DNA of 64,000 nucleotides from positions 186,001-250,000 of the forward strand of contig KV419437.1 in the NCBI GenBank assembly GCA_001630475.1, written 5' to 3'. How positions within the stretch are numbered: position 1 is the stretch's first letter; every line of letters begins with the position of its first letter. Made by a program: the position numbers and the translations under genes. Of this stretch, positions 14,588-26,033 are shown in pieces. The stretch is from Sistotremastrum niveocremeum HHB9708. Lineage: Eukaryota; Basidiomycota; Agaricomycetes; Sistotremastrales; Sistotremastraceae. The notes below the pieces were generated by a model that ran no database searches, was not told where the DNA came from, and saw nothing but the letters and a program-made list of their open reading frames with translations.

Positions 14588-15806
14588 CCTTTCTGGCTGC
14601 TTGTGTGAGTCTCCGACGGAGTGGAACAGAAAAGGCTCTTGGGCTCTCGACGGCTGCTCTTCTTATGGTTTGTGAGTCTCGGATGGATAACTATATCTGA
14701 CCGAGTCCGATTAGAAAGTGGCCAACGCGATAAGCGTGAGGCATAGCGGAAATGAGTAAGTGAAGCCTCGATGACTAAATGCGATTTCATTGATCATTAT
14801 AAAGTCGACGCATCTGAAAAGAGTTTCTAGGCATATTTTCGTCTTATATGGCATCACACCCTGTTATTTTTTCTCGACCCCATGATACGCGGTCAGACCG
14901 ACGTTGATGTGGAATCTCCTGGTGATGCATAGCAAACTGTCAATGGCTGCCGAGCAAACGTGGTTGTTTTGTCGAGCTCGATCATTCAAATCTCCTTCGA
15001 GATCTCCAACACCTGAACGGAAAGACTGACAATGTCTATGTCAGCCGACGAGGTCCATCTGAAGCTTGAAGCAGGCGAAGAGTTGGGCGCCTAAACTCGA
15101 CTCGTCGAATTGCCTAATAAATGCTCATGAAAACTGCCGGTTTCTCTCGGGTGTGTCTCAATCGTAATGTGGCGATTGATCTAATCTGCAAATATTTTCC
15201 GCCTAGGTTTATCCCAGATATCTCGTTGTGGACCGCGAAATCTGGTCAACTGTCAATGTGTGTCTAAAACGCTCTGCAAATATTGTGTCATATCCATCGG
15301 TAACTCTGGGTGGTTCATCTTGGACGCAGGTGCTTTATGATCTCAGTTCTTCACCGGCAGAGCTGGTATCGACAAGGCTTCCATCTGGCAAAGCGTGTTG
15401 GGAAATCGACCTCTGTGGAAACAACTTTGAACGATCGGATGGAGATCAAGAGTTCCTGATTCCGTGCCGTTGATGTTGACATTGACAGGTCAACGTGGGG
15501 TTACGAACTTTGAGTTGAAGCTTCACTGACCGATCGCTTCTTCGATTGATATTCTAACACTTGTGGTCAAGTTGTGACAAGCCACATTTTTCAAGGTTTC
15601 AATTCCTGCCACCTGGGCTTTGACTGGAGTCTACATGTAAAGGAACTACGAAGCGTATTAAAGTAGTATAATCGATACGTAAGGTGTCGGATGAGCGGTA
15701 TAGGATCGAATAAAGATAGCGATAACTTTAGGATAGATAGGATGGTGGGGATGTAATATGCGAGCGTGTCGGAATGAATGTGTGTGCGATGCAGATGAAA
15801 GGACGA
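14588..15806. other. Gene-poor stretch
   Basis: No convincing gene. One plus-strand ORF at 15228-15473 is open for 81 codons and contains GKACWEIDLCGNNFERSDGD, which looks partly coding, but it has no ATG and no splice partners, so I do not call it. The left end should contain the promoter of the minus-strand unknown gene that starts at 14587. Confidence 0.45.
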
Positions 15807-16082
15807 TTAAGAAGTCGTGGAATAGCGGAGTGGTCGACTCTGAAAATCCCGTTAATCGCTGGTAGAGAAATTTGTTCGACAAAGAGCTCACCAGGGTCCA
15901 CCCGGAGGGCATCCAGCGCAACTCCGTGTTTGCCCCGGAATGGTAGCTCTAGGGATAGCGCTAGTCATGGGCATATGATTGGGTACGTTGACGCTTGTGG
16001 ATCCACGAGAAGAGGAATAGACTTGGGGGGCAGCGGCCGCATGAAGAGCGAGAGCAGCGGAGACGATGTTTTGGGGCTGCAT
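15807..16082 (-). CDS. Possible small signal-peptide protein (73 residues)
   Basis: A short two-exon gene is proposed. From the ATG at 16082 the product begins MQPQNIVSAALALHAAAA, an uncharged alanine/leucine-rich stretch that could be a secretory signal peptide. A Ser/Thr/Pro-rich body with three cysteines (SCAGCPPGGPC) follows. A donor after CCC TG (GTGAGC) and an acceptor ending TTTTCAGAG give an in-frame end at 15807-15809. Supporting context: a pyrimidine-rich leader precedes the ATG, and GATATAAG lies about 140 bp upstream on the same strand. Against it: the acceptor is not the first AG, and an alternative splice gives a longer product. No family is recognised. Confidence 0.4.
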
Positions 16083-16218
16083 GGTATAGATGATGATATA
16101 GGATAGGAAAGTGATTAAAGCGATTAAATAAAGCTTATTAGATGAGACAGAGATGAAAGAGATGGAAGAGTCTGAAGAGTCGAGTTTCTGGAGAATGACA
16201 GCGCGAAGTTGGCAGACT

Positions 16219-16225
16219 TATATCC
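16219..16225 (-). promoter_or_regulatory. TATA-like element upstream of the small 16.08 kb gene
   Basis: The minus strand reads GGGATATAAG here, about 140 bp before the ATG at 16082. Between it and the ATG runs a C/T-rich leader, the arrangement common in basidiomycete promoters. Confidence 0.35.
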
Positions 16226-16296
16226 CTAGCAGAACGAGATCCACCGGAAGATATCATAGTGGCTGTCAGCTCCAGCGCATCCTAGTGCGTCTCAGA

Positions 16297-16800
16297 AGGC
16301 ATTGGACAATCCGGGTAAGATGTCCCTGACCGACGGCAGCTCACTCTCACAGATTGGAGCGATGGGGCGGGGCACCTTGCTGATTTGTATTGCGTACTCC
16401 GAACACTAGGTGGTCCAAGGGATACTGACTTGACGACAGCGATACTAGTTACATCGGACGCTGCTCCATGGTCGGCCTCGGTCATGGTCACGCTAACACT
16501 CGCAGTTGTCATAAGGACAGCCTCAGTATGATGGTGCAAGGAGTTCCAAGAGAAACATGATGACTAGTGAGAGTATCTTGATCCCTAGAATCGTAGGACA
16601 TACAGAATACAAGACATTGTGGCGACTTTCGTAATCAGAGACTAAGATCTCGTCAAGACTAGCAGTGCAAGTCGAACAATCCGTCCTTGACGGCGAGATG
16701 ACCGGCCAGGAGTTTCAACGCAGGCTCGCAGACATAGCGCGTTTATGCCGGGTCGCGAGGACAAAGCTAGGATAGCATAGCGGCTCGTGTCAATGATTAG
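16297..16800 (-). other. Coding-like fragments, unknown gene or relic
   Basis: Several minus-strand stretches read like exons but do not assemble into a complete gene. One gives MTEADHGAASDVTSIAVV, then a GTCAGT...ATCAG intron, then KVPRPIAPICESELP to a stop near 16.30 kb. Further upstream are DEILVSDYESRHNVLYS (about 16.64-16.59 kb) and, in another frame, CEPALKLLAGHLAVKDGLF ending at a TAG near 16.66 kb. No start codon joins them. This may be a degraded gene or two overlapping short ones; I recognise no family. Confidence 0.25.
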
Positions 16801-18601
16801 TCAAGTTGCTCAAGAAAGCGATCCAGACACCATGTTACAACATGGAAGACACCCACCAGACTCACGAAGATGGAGCACAGCACTAAGGAACGGGAAAAGC
16901 CGAGCGACTCTGTTTTTTGATCTCCAGGCGTCGAATTGTTTCGGAAAGGCCGGATGCTTATTTGACTCATCAACCGATCACTCTCCTTTTTGAGGTCGAG
17001 ATGAAACACCAAAGCTTGCCGACAACCATAATCCACGATCTTAAGCGTTCAGTGCAATTTTTTTAGTACTGTGAAACTGTGATAAGCACTGATGCAATTG
17101 GAGATCATGCCTCGTCATTCTGTGAAGAATATACATATAATCAGAATGAAATACGGCCATTTTTCGCAGCGCCGTAGGCCCGGGCTTCTCGTCCATCGAT
17201 CTGACAGGGGACAGAAGACTAGTTGTCCGCGACTATCTGCTGTTCCGAAGTGTGCGGACTGGAGGCACGCCCCCGAATGGCGTCCGTGCCTGAGAACTCC
17301 ATATTTCGCCGTACTTCGCGCTGGGCACTTCGGAGTATATCGATAGACCTGCGAGGGGGTTTCACTCTCATGCGAACTCAGAGTAGCTTGGGAAAGCGGA
17401 AGATGCAGTCTGGATGAAGTTGTGCCCGGATCTCAGGCGAGAATATTTGTCCGTGAATGGATACCCCCAGCACCTCTTTTGAAAATGATGTACTTATGCA
17501 CCAGCGATGGTGTTTGCAGTACAGGGAAGGAAAGGAATGAGTAAACCAGCAAGTTCTCTGGGTCACTCAATTGAGGCCGTAGCGCGAGAGGAGCGCATGC
17601 GAATGGATATCTTGTATTATTCTGAGATGGGTCAAGTACTAGCGATTTCCAGATAAGCATGCAAATCAGTGAGTTTGACAGTCGACAGAGAACGCGTGAG
17701 TCTGGCGCAGAAGCTAGTTGTGTGGCCCAGAGCCTAGGCGATTAGGCATCGATTCGAGTGAAGAAAGAACATGGCCTGGATTCAGCGGGGGCTTTGGAAA
17801 GGAGCAATAGCACGAAGCTCCATCGCCAAGGGAAGGTTTGCATACACCAGTGGATGCTCATAGCCCATCTTCGCATATGAAACTCAGCCTAGACAGACAT
17901 GCCAGTAATAGTGGCACGGCAAAAGGGCATTGAAAGGATCAGATGTAGCATTCCGGGTCTTTCTCGATGAATGCAGCTCCCTGGTTCCGGATGAAAAATC
18001 GTAGTGATAACATGGTCAGGGCACGCAGGGACAGACATTCACGCAGGGCGCAGAAGATGCAAGTTTCATGATTAGAGATTCGGAAGCAAAAATATCTGGG
18101 ATCAAGCATAACAACCTCTCGTTAAAGTTGTAATATATTTCAACAAAAACTCACCTCCAGCGGCACGAGAACCTTTCTCTGCCTTATTCCATCATAGTAG
18201 TTGCTTCAAAAGTGCCGTTTGCCTTGATTCGATGACGGAGCCAAAACTCTCAATTACCGAATAGCAGCACATATCTGACGGGGAGAAGATCAAGATCCTC
18301 GCAATCACCAGCTTGAGAGGTTAGTCGACGTTGTTTGGGATAGTGTGCATTGAATGTTCATCATTGAATCGCAGAGATGGATGCCTTGTCTAGGATGGCG
18401 GTTGGCGGCGCCTGAAGCGGCTACCGAACTTGAACACCACCGCTATGGATGCTCTCTAGCATTCCGCTCCCTCTGTACTACCGTCCATTTTTTCGGCATT
18501 GTCATATTAACCTCTTCTCTGTCGACGGTTATTCCACGAAATAGGACGCACAAACTCAAGGATTGGACAGTTCTCTCGTCAGGAGAGAAAACGCCTGGCT
18601 A
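16801..18601. other. Gene-poor stretch upstream of the paralog array
   Basis: Only short ORFs without recognisable signatures. The plus-strand ORF at 18354-18602 ends one base before the probable start of the first array gene and looks like a shadow. I see no terminal repeats, transposase motifs or tRNA genes. Confidence 0.45.
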
Positions 18602-21600
18602 ATGGCTGAAGACGTCGGTTCAGTGACTCAGTGTGATAAAGATGCTTTTGGACTCCCCTCCGACTTCTCAGAAGGTAGTTATGTGCCAAAAGATCTGGTT
18701 GATTTGAAATGTGAGCTCCAATTTCGTCAGTCTCTCTCGTTAGTCAAATCCCGCCACAGACATTATCCACCGTCTTTGTCAAAACTATGCTGTTGTACAT
18801 GATTTCAACATGGAGGAAGTCGTCAAGGCTGCGCTATCCCACGATCCGTCAATATCAGCGGAGACGCGATTTCGAGCATGGGGAGGATTCATGAAGACGA
18901 AATACAAAAACGTCCGGACGGAGGGTCAAATGTTTCCCTTTTCAAGGTAGCTTTAGCTTACGGTCTCCCAGCCTCGTCTTCCACTGAGCAGGGAACTGTT
19001 TCAAGACACCTGAGTCGTGCTATATCGGAAGGTCTCTCCCTCATGTGGACCCAAGAAGTCGAAAATCTGGAGTCCGATGGCATCAAAGAGTTGCTGCAAT
19101 CATATGCGAGGACTATTCCGGAAGCACGTGAAGACACCATTGTCGTGGAGCGGAATGCGATCACAGAAGGCGTGACTATGTCATCCAGCAAGATGCATGC
19201 TTTGCAGACAACTCTCACAAATATCACCAACCAAGTTCGTCTTCGTTGTGGTCTCTAATCAACAAAGTTTCTGACCGATCTCAGTGTACGCCACTTGCTG
19301 AATCCCATGCTCTGCGTATTTGTACCATAGGTACTATCGCGGACCCTGATGTCAGCGCCGCTAGGGGTGTTATGGTGTGCAGCAATCACACCGATGTAGA
19401 CAATTTCGTGTTAGGACCCGACTCTTTCAATGCGTTGGATCTTGGTAAGGTGATGAAACATTACTGCGAGTAAGTGCCACTCTCTTCTGGTTCGAATTTT
19501 TCAACCTGAAAGGACATAGGGCCCAAAGTCAGCGTGAACTTCTTGCTAGACTATCAAAATTCGTCGAAGCTTCAGGGCAGGATCTAACACAAGCTGCTCC
19601 CGATCCCATCTCACCCCTCACGCCTTCCACCTCTGCACTTGCCCTTGCCAATGATACGACCCCCTCAGTTGCATCCGTAGATGTTACTGCTGTTTCACCA
19701 ACACTTGCCTTGGATCTTCCTCGTGATCCACCCTCGAGTATAGCAAATCCTCGTCCTCAGAAGGTCGATCACCGGCCCTTAGATATCGTTCTCTTGTCAC
19801 AACATCTCAAACCAGAAGACCTACCCCAAGTGCTTCGCCTTGCTTGGCCGCGCTCGGAAGCCAAACAGCGAACATACAAAATGACCGAAGCTACCAAGGC
19901 GGCCATTACTGTTGCTCCTTCTGATTTCGTCAAAGACCCCGCGAGGAATACTTTTGATATCACTTTCGACAGGGAGCGCACGCGCCCGATGATCGCGGAA
20001 GTAATATATGGTGTCATTTGTAGGTCTCTTCACATAGCTCAATGGCATTAGCTAAGCACACTACTTGTAGGCAGTCCTCTTGGAATAAGGAGTTCATCAT
20101 GGCCTGCCATTCAAGACGCACTTTATGAGAAAGGGCTAGTTATTATCAACTGGCCCTACGGGACTCGCGCTTTCAACCAAACGAAATCCGACAAACCGAA
20201 CCAGCGCACAGGAGTAGAATTGCACCTTCTGCTTCATGCTTTCCTGCATCCAAACCCTGCAAGTCGCATCCAGCTTGTTTCCCGACACCATTGCGAGTCT
20301 TTCATAACACTACCGCAGAGAGAAAGTGCTGACATCTCCTTAGTTCCTCCCGACGCCCAACCTGCGTATTTCTCCTACATTTCATCGTACAAAGCAGCTC
20401 CTTCTGAGCGTGAAATCCAACGGGAAGATTACTTCCAACGACCGACTAACAAGCCGCATATCATCAACTATCCACCCGGGAAATGCCCTTGCAGTCTCGA
20501 GGGCTGCTCTCCCCCAGATCTCTCCGAATTTGCTGATTGCCTCGTCATCGAACCATCTTCCGACGAGGATGATGACGAGGAGGAGGACAGCGGTTCTGAG
20601 CATAACGAATTTGCCTTTGAAATCCCCATGAGTGGAGAAGACAGCGAAGTAGAACATTCATCAGCACCTCGGAGTCGCCTCAACCTACAGATGAAACAAA
20701 TGAAGGCGTCTATCCCTCCTCCTCCTCAATTCTTGAGCAAGAAAGTCAAGATCGAATCTCTTCCTCCTTCACTCAAACGTCAGGTACCGACAGATATAGA
20801 GCCGAGTCCGCGTCCAACACGGAGGTCACGCGCAAGTGAGCCGGATAAGCCAGCCTCGTCTGGTACACAGCGTCCTGTCACAAGGACATTGAGAAAAGCT
20901 GCATCTGTCAAAGCACATCCCTCGCCTGTTCTCTTGATGAGTGACGATGAAGGATCTCCTTCACCGAGTATGGTGGCCGGCCTTTCAACGAGAACGAGGA
21001 CTCGGCGTGCCACCAATGAGCAGAACACCACAACGGAGCGCAACGAGTCAAAGGACCCGGTTCCGTCTCGTGTGCGAACGCGATCTATCACTCAGCCGAA
21101 ATCTACCCAGCCCTCCTCATCGTCATCCTCACAAGGACCGCGTCTACGGAGTGACGCGAAACTACAAAAATCTGCGCAGCCTGATATCCCGAAAAAGTCC
21201 CTTTCTTCGACGAGCACCACACTTCCTGAGCGCAAGGGAACAGTCACTACACTTCGTCGCATTCGCCCCGCAAAGAAAGAAGTGACTACAGATGACCCTC
21301 CGCCTCCCCAGGCTCCTCTGCCATCCCAGCCGCAACAGCCTCTTCAATCATCGCCACCCCTGCATCATCCTCAACAGCTTCAATACAATCACCATTCCCT
21401 AGCTCCTCATCCATCCTCATCTTCTGCACATATTCAGTCTTCTCAGCAAAGTCAGCCATCACAGTCATCCCAACCTTCTGCACGCTCGCATCCCCAGCTA
21501 TCCTATCCAACTCAACCTTATGAATACATTCTCCCCTCTCGAGATTTGCCACCTCAGCATTACCCATACTACCAGCCTCCGCACTCACTACCGCCTCCAG

Positions 21601-22235
21601 CGAGCATCGGGTCTTCATCACGGCCTATGAGTGCTATGCATGATCAGCCTGTACTGCCGGGCGTGTCGTCCTCCTCTCAAACATCTTTCCAGCATTCGGC
21701 CGTTGACTCGCCAACACCCGATCTGGCCACAGCAGTCATCAGCGCTCGCACTTTCGTGGCAGGTTGCCAAACTTCTGACGCGTCATTGGTGCAACAACTC
21801 GTTGACATTTGTTTGAATCCTCATATACCTGTCGAGCCGGTATTTCCGCCTCCTACGGTGGACTTTTGGAGTGGTTGTATTGTTCATGCCAGGAGTGCGG
21901 GCGTCGAGGAGACATGGCTTATCAAAAGGACGCAGTTTTGGATCGAAAACATTTTGCGAAAGCCACATGTCCCGGTACAGATCATTGAACAGGTCTATCA
22001 AGCCCTTCGCAAGCTGGTCGAAGTGCTGCCCTCAGATACCCCGGAGCATTTACACCCCATCGTGAGTCGCATAGGGACGAAGCGCGGAGATTGGTGGATG
22101 CATGGACTATCTCCTTCGCCGTCCCAAGAGACGTACCACCTTGCACAGTCTGCGCTCGCTGCTGCGAATCTTGATCCTTCCTGGGTCAGCAGAATCCTGG
22201 CCCATTGGAAGAACATACTGCGACAGTCAACCTGA
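18602..22235 (+). CDS. Array paralog 1: long member with extra N-terminal domain
   Basis: Function unknown. Splicing gives 1107 residues from exons 18602-18710, 18760-18946, 19006-19234, 19285-19469, 19520-20019, 20071-20292 and 20344-22235; all join in frame. The first ~330 residues form a domain shared only with the 37.7 kb paralog at its start (GLPSDFSEGSYVPKDL, HRLCQNYAVVHDFNMEEV). The family module follows: LKPEDLPQVLRLAWPR, DFVKDPARN, LVIINWPYGTRAF, HPNPASRIQLVSRHH, PAYFSYISSY and CPCSLEGC. A very long linker has an acidic run (DEDDDEEEDSGSE), basic clusters (KKVKIES, RPTRRSRA) and a Gln/Pro/Ser-rich tract of about 130 residues, like nuclear regulatory proteins. The helical C-terminal domain ends at 22235. 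The intron after SRHH has a GC donor (20293-20343, 51 nt), unlike every other copy. A start at the ORF beginning at 20220 is unlikely, because the conserved module lies upstream of it. Confidence 0.82.
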
Positions 22236-23010
22236 CAGCATCCCGTTGTCGCAACCTTGATGAATATCGAATCCGGCTCGTCTTGTGGAGCAATTGGCCC
22301 AAAATTCTTGTGTTGCTTTCTTGTATTGTTCCTTTTCTTGCTCAAATATAGTTTATCTGTTATCTGTACTATTCCTTTGCTCTGTAGCTCTCTTGTCTAT
22401 TGTTGGGTTATTTATTTCCATGGCATAACTCCCTTTCCGCAAAAAGAAAGGGCTTTCTTCTCTGGACTGCAACAGGAAAGCCCCCCTCGGATTCCTATTA
22501 GAGGACTACGACCTGCTATCAGGACTGCCTGAGGGCGCTTCGCGCTATCGAGCAACTATGCAACTATGATTTCAGGGGGGCGTTTACCTGATGTGTTCAT
22601 CACTGTTGAACACGTTAACGTATGGAATTATTGGGTTTTCTCATAGCTGATAGTTTGCTTCTGAGCAAGCGAGTTATGCCAGGCGAGAACTGACAGAAAA
22701 TGGCTCTGTCAACCTGAATATATCATGGCCAGCCTCTCGTGTTTTGACTCTTGAGTGATCTGGAAAGAAGGCGGAAATCGGAGCAAGCATACAGAACCCA
22801 TCAGCTCCCCCATCACCCACTGTGCACGGATGCTCCTGATAGAGTAGTCTCATATTGCGCTTTACATCCTAGCCTGCACCAGATATTCTGTCAATTCCAC
22901 TGTATCTGATGCAAAGATTCAGTGAGGGCAACGTCCAATAAACAGCAACCACCGGCTTCCACTCGTTTGGAAGCTGACCTCCCAACTGCAACGATTAGAA
23001 AGGATTGAAG
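22236..23010. other. Spacer between array paralogs 1 and 2
   Basis: It contains the 3' untranslated region of paralog 1 (T-rich near 22310-22420) and no gene. The plus-strand ORF at 22257-22532 is hydrophobic and low-complexity, and I regard it as fortuitous. Confidence 0.55.
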
Positions 23011-23166
23011 CATGTCGATACCACGCAGTCGATACAGCGCTATTTCTCCGGGCGTGGATGTGTCTGCCAACAAGGAGAATGTGAGGGTTATCGCGCGTTC
23101 AGAGACGGTTCAAAGCCTGGAGGAAAACCTGTATCGTTCGTTGATCGCGACTGCCGCTTTGTGAGC
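23011..23166 (+). other. Possible upstream exon of array paralog 2
   Basis: An ATG at 23011 opens a 51-codon frame whose composition looks coding (SRYSAISPGVDVSANKENVR, then SETVQSLEENLYRS). A GTGAGC donor near its end and an acceptor CCAAG before 23218 would join it in frame to the main paralog 2 exon just upstream of its ATG at 23224. It is alternatively an unrelated upstream ORF. RNA evidence would decide. Confidence 0.35.
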
Positions 23167-23223
23167 TCCTTGCATACGCTCTATATTGCCCCAAGTTGCT
23201 AACAGAAACCAAGAAAAAAGCAT

Positions 23224-25162
23224 ATGGAGAATCGCCAGCATGACGCAGACCGGGCTACTCCTGCCGCTCTAAAGCTTCAGCGCCAGACATCGACTTCTAC
23301 CAGTGGAGGTGTCAGAGCCTCAGAGCCCACTGAAAGCCCTGGACTGACTCACGATGCTGCGACTGCGATTACACGTTATCTATCGCCCGACGACCTACCT
23401 AAAGTTTCGGAACATGTTTGGCCACGCGTAGCTGCTAAACTACAGCGTTTCAACTTTGCCGAGGCTGGAAGCACTATCCGTGAACTTGCAGCCCCCGGTG
23501 ATGGGTTCATAGAGGACCCCGACCGTGATCTCTTGCTGATCCCGCAATCCAGAGCAGATGGCATCCGTATCCTCGTCAAAATATTGACGAGAGTGTTCAG
23601 TAAGCTTGTCTTGTAGTGAACGCATTTCATAATTGACAAACAGCGATTGGGCCTTAGCTTCTGCCTTGGATTCACTACACAGAAGTCGCACCAAAGTGCC
23701 CCATTACTCGCTACAGAACGAATTAAGAGAGCACGGGCTCGTCATAATCAACTGGCCTTACGGGGTTCGTGCGGCTTTCTCAGTTCGTGCGGCTGCCTCA
23801 ACATACTTCGAGATGAAACGGTTAATAAGAGCTTTCCTTCATCCAAATCCCGCCAGCCGCGCCCAAGTGGTGTCTCGTCATCATTGTGAGTACATGTACA
23901 GCAATCATGTGTGTGGCGCGCAATTAATCATGCCACCAGTTCCTCCAGGAACTCATCCGGGCTACATATCATATGTTTCTTCTTTTGATGAAGATCCTCG
24001 AAAGAGAATCGTAGTAGACGAAGATTATATGCACGAAGACCCTCTACCTCCTCTTGTTCGACACCGGCCTGTAGGACAATGCCTGTGCCACCTTGCAACT
24101 TGCAATCCGCTTGACCTGTCAGATTTCATCAATGAGCGCAACGAGCTTGTTGACCCAGAGCCGAATGAGGATCTTGGCCCCAAGCATCCTGAGAAGAGGG
24201 CCAGCGAGGATCTTCCATCTCCGTCCCGACGCTCGAAACAAAAGAGTGATCCTCAACCACCCCCGCCACTACCCTTAAACAGCGATCCAGGGACACGGCT
24301 CCCAAATCACACCTTAGCAGCGGCTAAGTGGGCCAATTTGGCTTCTGATGGATTATCGCTGGTTCTGAATCACATGCCGACGTCCGACGTCCCCTCTGGC
24401 GCTCCGTCCATGCCTCTGGCAGCCTCTTCCCCTTCGCCTCCTCTGCAGTCGAATGTGCTCGAAGGAAACGGCGTGGAAGCCGATGCTGCTCCCCACGGCA
24501 GTCCTCATCCTCTGTCTGACGACAATTCCGCACCCGTCCGCGCTGCGGAAAGAATAGCATCTCCCCCCTCTGTAATCGACCTATGTTCTTCATCTCCCGA
24601 ACCGTTCGACCCAGCAGATCCTACCGAAGAGTTATCCGAAGCAATGACCAATGTCCGTAGCATACAGAAGTTGACGATCGACAACCGTGACAAAGAAGAG
24701 TTCGCATCGAAGATACTCAACAAGCTATCATGTATACCGCCCACCCCAGTCTTGCCGCCTCTGACCGAAAGTGACTGGTCCGATGTCGTTCAGCTCGCTA
24801 AGATCCATCACGTCGACGAAGCCTGGTTTCGAAACCGAATGAAGCAGTGGATCTCACATCTTCTCAAGATTTCGGTTGTACCGCTGAAGCATCTCGCTGT
24901 CACCGTCCGAGCCACTCAAAAGCTTGTCCAGGCTTTGAAACCTCATTTTGGGTCGAAGTTTGATCATGAAATCAAGGGTCGAATCTTGATGTGGTGGATA
25001 AACGTGATCCAACCGGGAGCGTCCCGGCGAACGTATAACGAAGCATGGTGCTTACTTGGAGAACTTTCCGACCTGCACGACCTTACTTGTGAAGACGCAG
25101 ACAAAATTGAAGTGTATTGGAAAGAGGTCTACCGACTCTCTTTGCAGGACTCAACACAATGA
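23224..25162 (+). CDS. Array paralog 2 (608 residues)
   Basis: Family of unknown function. Exons 23224-23599, 23658-23885 and 23940-25162 join in frame to 608 residues. The module reads LSPDDLPKVSEHVWPR, GFIEDPDRDLL, LVIINWPYGVRAAF, HPNPASRAQVVSRHH, PGYISYVSSF, IVVDEDYM and CLCHLATC. The linker is Ser/Pro-rich and contains VIDLCSSSPEPFD, which resembles a SUMO-interaction motif followed by acidic/serine residues. The C-terminal domain has CIPPTPVLPPLTESDWSDVV, WISHLLKISVVPLKHL and RTYNEAWCLLGELSDLHDL. Its middle exon is 228 nt, 15 nt longer than in paralogs 3-6, with an insertion after the INWPYG motif (Ala-rich instead of the FFEKR form). The start ATG at 23224 is the first in this frame; an extra upstream exon is possible. 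Confidence 0.82.
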
Positions 25163-25543
25163 AGATCCTTCTTTCCTTAACTTATTCATCAAATATTTCT
25201 TGGTCGCTCTGTATTCAGTGGTTCGGTGAGCCTACCTGGACTGCCTGTAGCCCAATCCGTCTGGCCTGTATATCGATCCTTCTGTCGTCCTTCTGGCCTC
25301 TTTCTGTCCGTCTTATATCTCCAACTGTGCCTTGCTACGACTCCCCTATCCATCATGTTGTTATTGTGCTTTCAGTTTCCAAGTCTCTGTTGTGTTGCAA
25401 ACTCCGCGATTCTAATGATTCTATTAATACCCTCTCTTATGTTCAGTAATGCACTCTTCTCGCAGTGAATAGTCTAAAGTCATCTAAAATCATTGCACGT
25501 GCGCCTTGAACGCTATTCAAACCACGAACCTAACCGATGAGCG
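25163..25543. other. Spacer after array paralog 2
   Basis: 3' flank of paralog 2 with T-rich sequence. No gene seen. Confidence 0.5.
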
Positions 25544-25989
25544 TTGATTCCGAGCCGCTGTGACGCCGCGACGACCATCCTACCCGACGACTTTGACTCG
25601 CGTCCGCGATTCATTCTCGAAAACTCTGAGTGTGAACGGTTCTCGGGACCGCCTTGCACTCTGTTGGAACTCAAGACGCATCCCGCTGACTATATTTACT
25701 ACGACCACCGTAGTGGCCTCCAGTGGATCGAAGTCGATCTCGTCACCCACCAGTCGCTCAAGCCTCCAAGGTCCCCAGCGCGTCCAAAACCGCGTCGTGT
25801 TTCATATCCCGTCGCCCAGAGAGCACTCTGCGCTATAAAGTACATCGCATATCGCGTCGAGAGCCTCTCAGTGAGCCTTTTTGAGTATTAGCTTGACAGG
25901 TCGTGTTCATCTCCAGACCTTCGCAGAAACTACTTGGCACGACCCTCAGCAGCGCGCGATTCAAGAACATCTGTCCATATCCCTGCCAC
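25544..25989 (+). other. Possible 5' exons of array paralog 3
   Basis: A frame open from just after a TGA at 25538-25540 to 25870 has coding-like composition (RPRFILENSECERFSGPPC, HPADYIYYDHRSGLQWIEVD). A GTGAGC donor at 25871 and an acceptor at 25915-25916 lead to a 73-nt exon (TFAETTWHDPQQRAIQEH). That exon has a GTACAT donor at 25990 that joins, in frame, to an acceptor at 26048-26049 inside paralog 3. The chain lacks an initiating ATG, so the true first exon is missing from my model or the stretch is a relic. Its sequence does not resemble the N-terminal domain of paralogs 1 and 7. Confidence 0.35.
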
Positions 25990-26033
25990 GTACATAGTAC
26001 GATACGACTCCCCTCGAAGACTTGGGTCGGATT

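Noticed and set aside
20220-22235. Taking paralog 1 as a 671-residue gene starting at the beginning of its longest ORF
   Set aside because: The frame has no suitable start there, and the conserved LP...WPR and NWPYG parts lie in exons upstream that join in frame.
23881-23890. Reading the conserved core as SRHHCE with an invariant cysteine
   Set aside because: The Cys-Glu codons are TGTGAG, i.e. the splice donor GTGAGT after a T; the mature protein reads SRHHF followed by P, S or A.
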